Positions 48,400 to 49,750 of a stretch of 49,750 nt of DNA are shown here, in pieces (the stretch's first letter is position 1; each line of letters opens with the position of its first letter). The stretch is taken from the NCBI RefSeq assembly GCF_001311175.1, contig NZ_BBAI01000017.1, positions 1-49,750 on the forward strand. Direction: 5' to 3'. Below the pieces are notes generated by a model. It saw nothing but the letters and a program-made list of their open reading frames with translations. It had not been told where the DNA came from and did not search any database. Position numbers and translations under genes: made by a program. This stretch comes from Lacticaseibacillus pantheris DSM 15945 = JCM 12539 = NBRC 106106 (GTDB taxonomy: Bacteria > Bacillota > Bacilli > Lactobacillales > Lactobacillaceae).

Positions 48400-49445
48400 T
48401 TAACCCTCCGTCTTGAACTGGTGCAGGAACCGTAAATCATCAGTGTAGAAGCTACGAATGTCATCAACACCGTACTTCAGCATGGCCAAACGGTCTGGGC
48501 CCACACCAAAGGCAAAGCCGCCGTAGACATCGCTGTCAACACCCGCTGACCGCAACACGTTCGGGTGCACCATACCAGCGCCTAGCACTTCGATCCAGCC
48601 GCTGTACTTGCAGACGGCACAGCCCTTACCACCACAGCGGAAGCAAGAAATATCAACTTCGACACTTGGTTCCGTAAACGGGAAGTAGCTGGGACGCAAC
48701 CGAATTTCACGCTCGGCGCCAAAGACGTGGCGTGCCATCGCCAGCAGCGTGCCTTTGAGGTCGGCCATCGTGATGTGCTTATCGACTACCAGCCCTCCAT
48801 CTGGTGGAACTGGTGGCTGTGCGTAGCGTCATCCGTGTCGCGACGGTAGACGCGGCCTGGACTGATTTCCTTGAGCGGGCCTTTGCTGAAATCATGACTC
48901 TCCAGCGTCCGGGCCTGTACGGCACTGGTCTGTGTCCGCATCAGTAGGTCGTGCCCTAAATAGAAAGTGTCCTGCATGTCACGAGCGGGGTGATCGGGCG
49001 GAATGTTCAACTTCTCAAAGTTGTACTTGTCCTCTTCCACTTCGTAACCGTCAACTACCTGATAACCCATCCCCATGAACAGGTCCTCCAGGTCGTCGAT
49101 GATCTGTTCAATCACGTGGGCCGTACCCCGACGAACTGGTGTGCCAGGCAGAGTGACGTCAACCGTTTCCATTGCAATTTTGTGAGCAGTCATTTCCTGC
49201 TCGATGTCGTGACGCTGATTTTCAATGGCTGTCTTTAACTCGTCACGCACCTTGTTGGCAAACTCGCCCACTTGAGGCCGCTCTTCCGGTGCGAGGTCCC
49301 GCATCCCACGCAACACTTCCGTAATCGGTCCCTTTTTACCCAATAACTTCACCCTGATTTGGTTCAATTCCTCCAAATCGGATGTCTTCATAATGCGGCC
49401 GCGATTTTCATCAGCCAGCTGCTCTAACTTATCCCGTAAACTCAT
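48400..49445 (-). CDS. pheS: Phenylalanyl-tRNA synthetase alpha subunit (one frame break)
   Basis: 349 residues after repair from ATG 49445, with GGGAG upstream. N-terminal coiled coil; class II motif 2 region [10 protein letters not shown]; after one missing base near 48792 it continues [13 protein letters not shown] and [14 protein letters not shown] (motif 3). It charges tRNA-Phe together with PheT. The 300 bp upstream show no T-box. Confidence 0.95.
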
Positions 49446-49529
49446 GACGCTGCTCCCTTCTGTTACTCTCAATGTTTCGACACTCGATGAACCGTATTGG
49501 ACGGAGGGGTGGTGGCGGGGAATGACTGC

Positions 49530-49750
49530 ATGGATTCCTCACTATCCCGGCTTACTGAAACGAGCTGCGCAGGCCAGAAGACGCCGCATAAGCAACTCTG
49601 ACCAAAAGGCCAAAACCGGTATCACCGCGGCTAAGACCGAGAATGCTACTATGCTCCCGCGCTACTCGTGCATATTGAGACGAGCTGCGCAGGCCAGAAA
49701 GCGACGTATAAGCAACTCTGACTAAACGGCCAAAACCGGTATCACCGCGG
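49530..49750 (-). repeat. R1 structured repeat, locus 3 (two half units, cut by window end)
   Basis: Two units 120 bp apart start at 49562 and 49682. Both have the 5' arm and the AAAAGGCC or AAACGGCC segment, then diverge into GGTATCACCGCGG instead of the 3' arm. The leader GAATGCTAC...TACTCGTGC seen at locus 1 is also present. It lies upstream of pheS. A complete hairpin may follow beyond the window, by analogy with loci 1 and 2. Confidence 0.75.

Noticed and set aside
49617..49629. GGTATCACCGCGG resembling part of a T-box sequence upstream of pheS
   Set aside because: It is on the plus strand while pheS is on the minus strand, it recurs 120 bp later as part of each R1 half unit, and the full T-box consensus is absent.

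Overview
The window is a piece of a Gram-positive chromosome from the Lactobacillaceae. The gene content and order are those of low-GC Firmicutes: the rpoZ-gmk / priA-fmt-rsmB-stp-pknB-rsgA-rpe-thiN block, the efp-yqhY-nusB-xseAB-ispA-tlyA-argR-recN block, rplU-rpmA, glnR-glnA, liaFSR and pheST. Family-typical markers are PepX, a DUF3042 peptide, GlnR with its TGTTA-N7-TAACA operator, and a rhomboid-yqgQ-glcK-rhodanese cluster. Base composition looks moderately GC-rich for the family (roughly half G+C by eye). The genus cannot be fixed from sequence alone. Nearly everything is core housekeeping; there is no phage, transposase, CRISPR array or resistance island.

Layout. 1-2400 (minus): structured repeat R1, fakA, yloU; rpmB points the other way. 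2970-14070 (minus): a 48-residue membrane peptide, thiN, rpe, rsgA, pknB, stp, rsmB, fmt, priA, rpoZ, gmk. 14100-15190: repeat family R2 and an orphan 104-residue gene with its own strong promoter. 15320-24870 (minus): recN, argR, tlyA, ispA, xseB, xseA, nusB, yqhY, efp, a M24 peptidase, a second R1 locus, rpmA, rplU. 25260-29214: a lipoprotein (plus), tRNA-Arg (minus), a small membrane gene (minus), pepX (plus). 29340-34870: glnA-glnR, miaA, a DUF3042 gene (plus), rhodanese-like protein, glcK, yqgQ, rhomboid protease. 34900-35940: two more R2 copies and no genes. 35986-45913: a class B PBP, yfhO (plus), liaR-liaS-liaF, greA, udk, mltG. 45983-49445: pheT, pheS, followed by a third R1 locus running off the end.

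Functions fall into translation and ribosome assembly (rpmB, rpmA, rplU, efp, fmt, rsmB, rsgA, tlyA, miaA, pheST, tRNA-Arg), replication and repair (priA, recN, xseAB), cell-envelope growth and its control (pknB/stp, PBP, mltG, yfhO, liaFSR, ispA), and nitrogen/arginine control (glnRA, argR).

Two things stand out. First, two families of non-coding structured repeats: R1, a 111-nt hairpin element at three loci whose two complete copies differ by compensatory base changes, and R2, long imperfect palindromes with nested conserved hairpins. Neither matches an element I can name. Second, about 35 single-base frame breaks occur in 23 genes, including essential ones, often at A/T runs; no single-base run is longer than 8. 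This points to consensus sequencing error rather than gene decay. Reading frames below are described as they read after allowing for the breaks.
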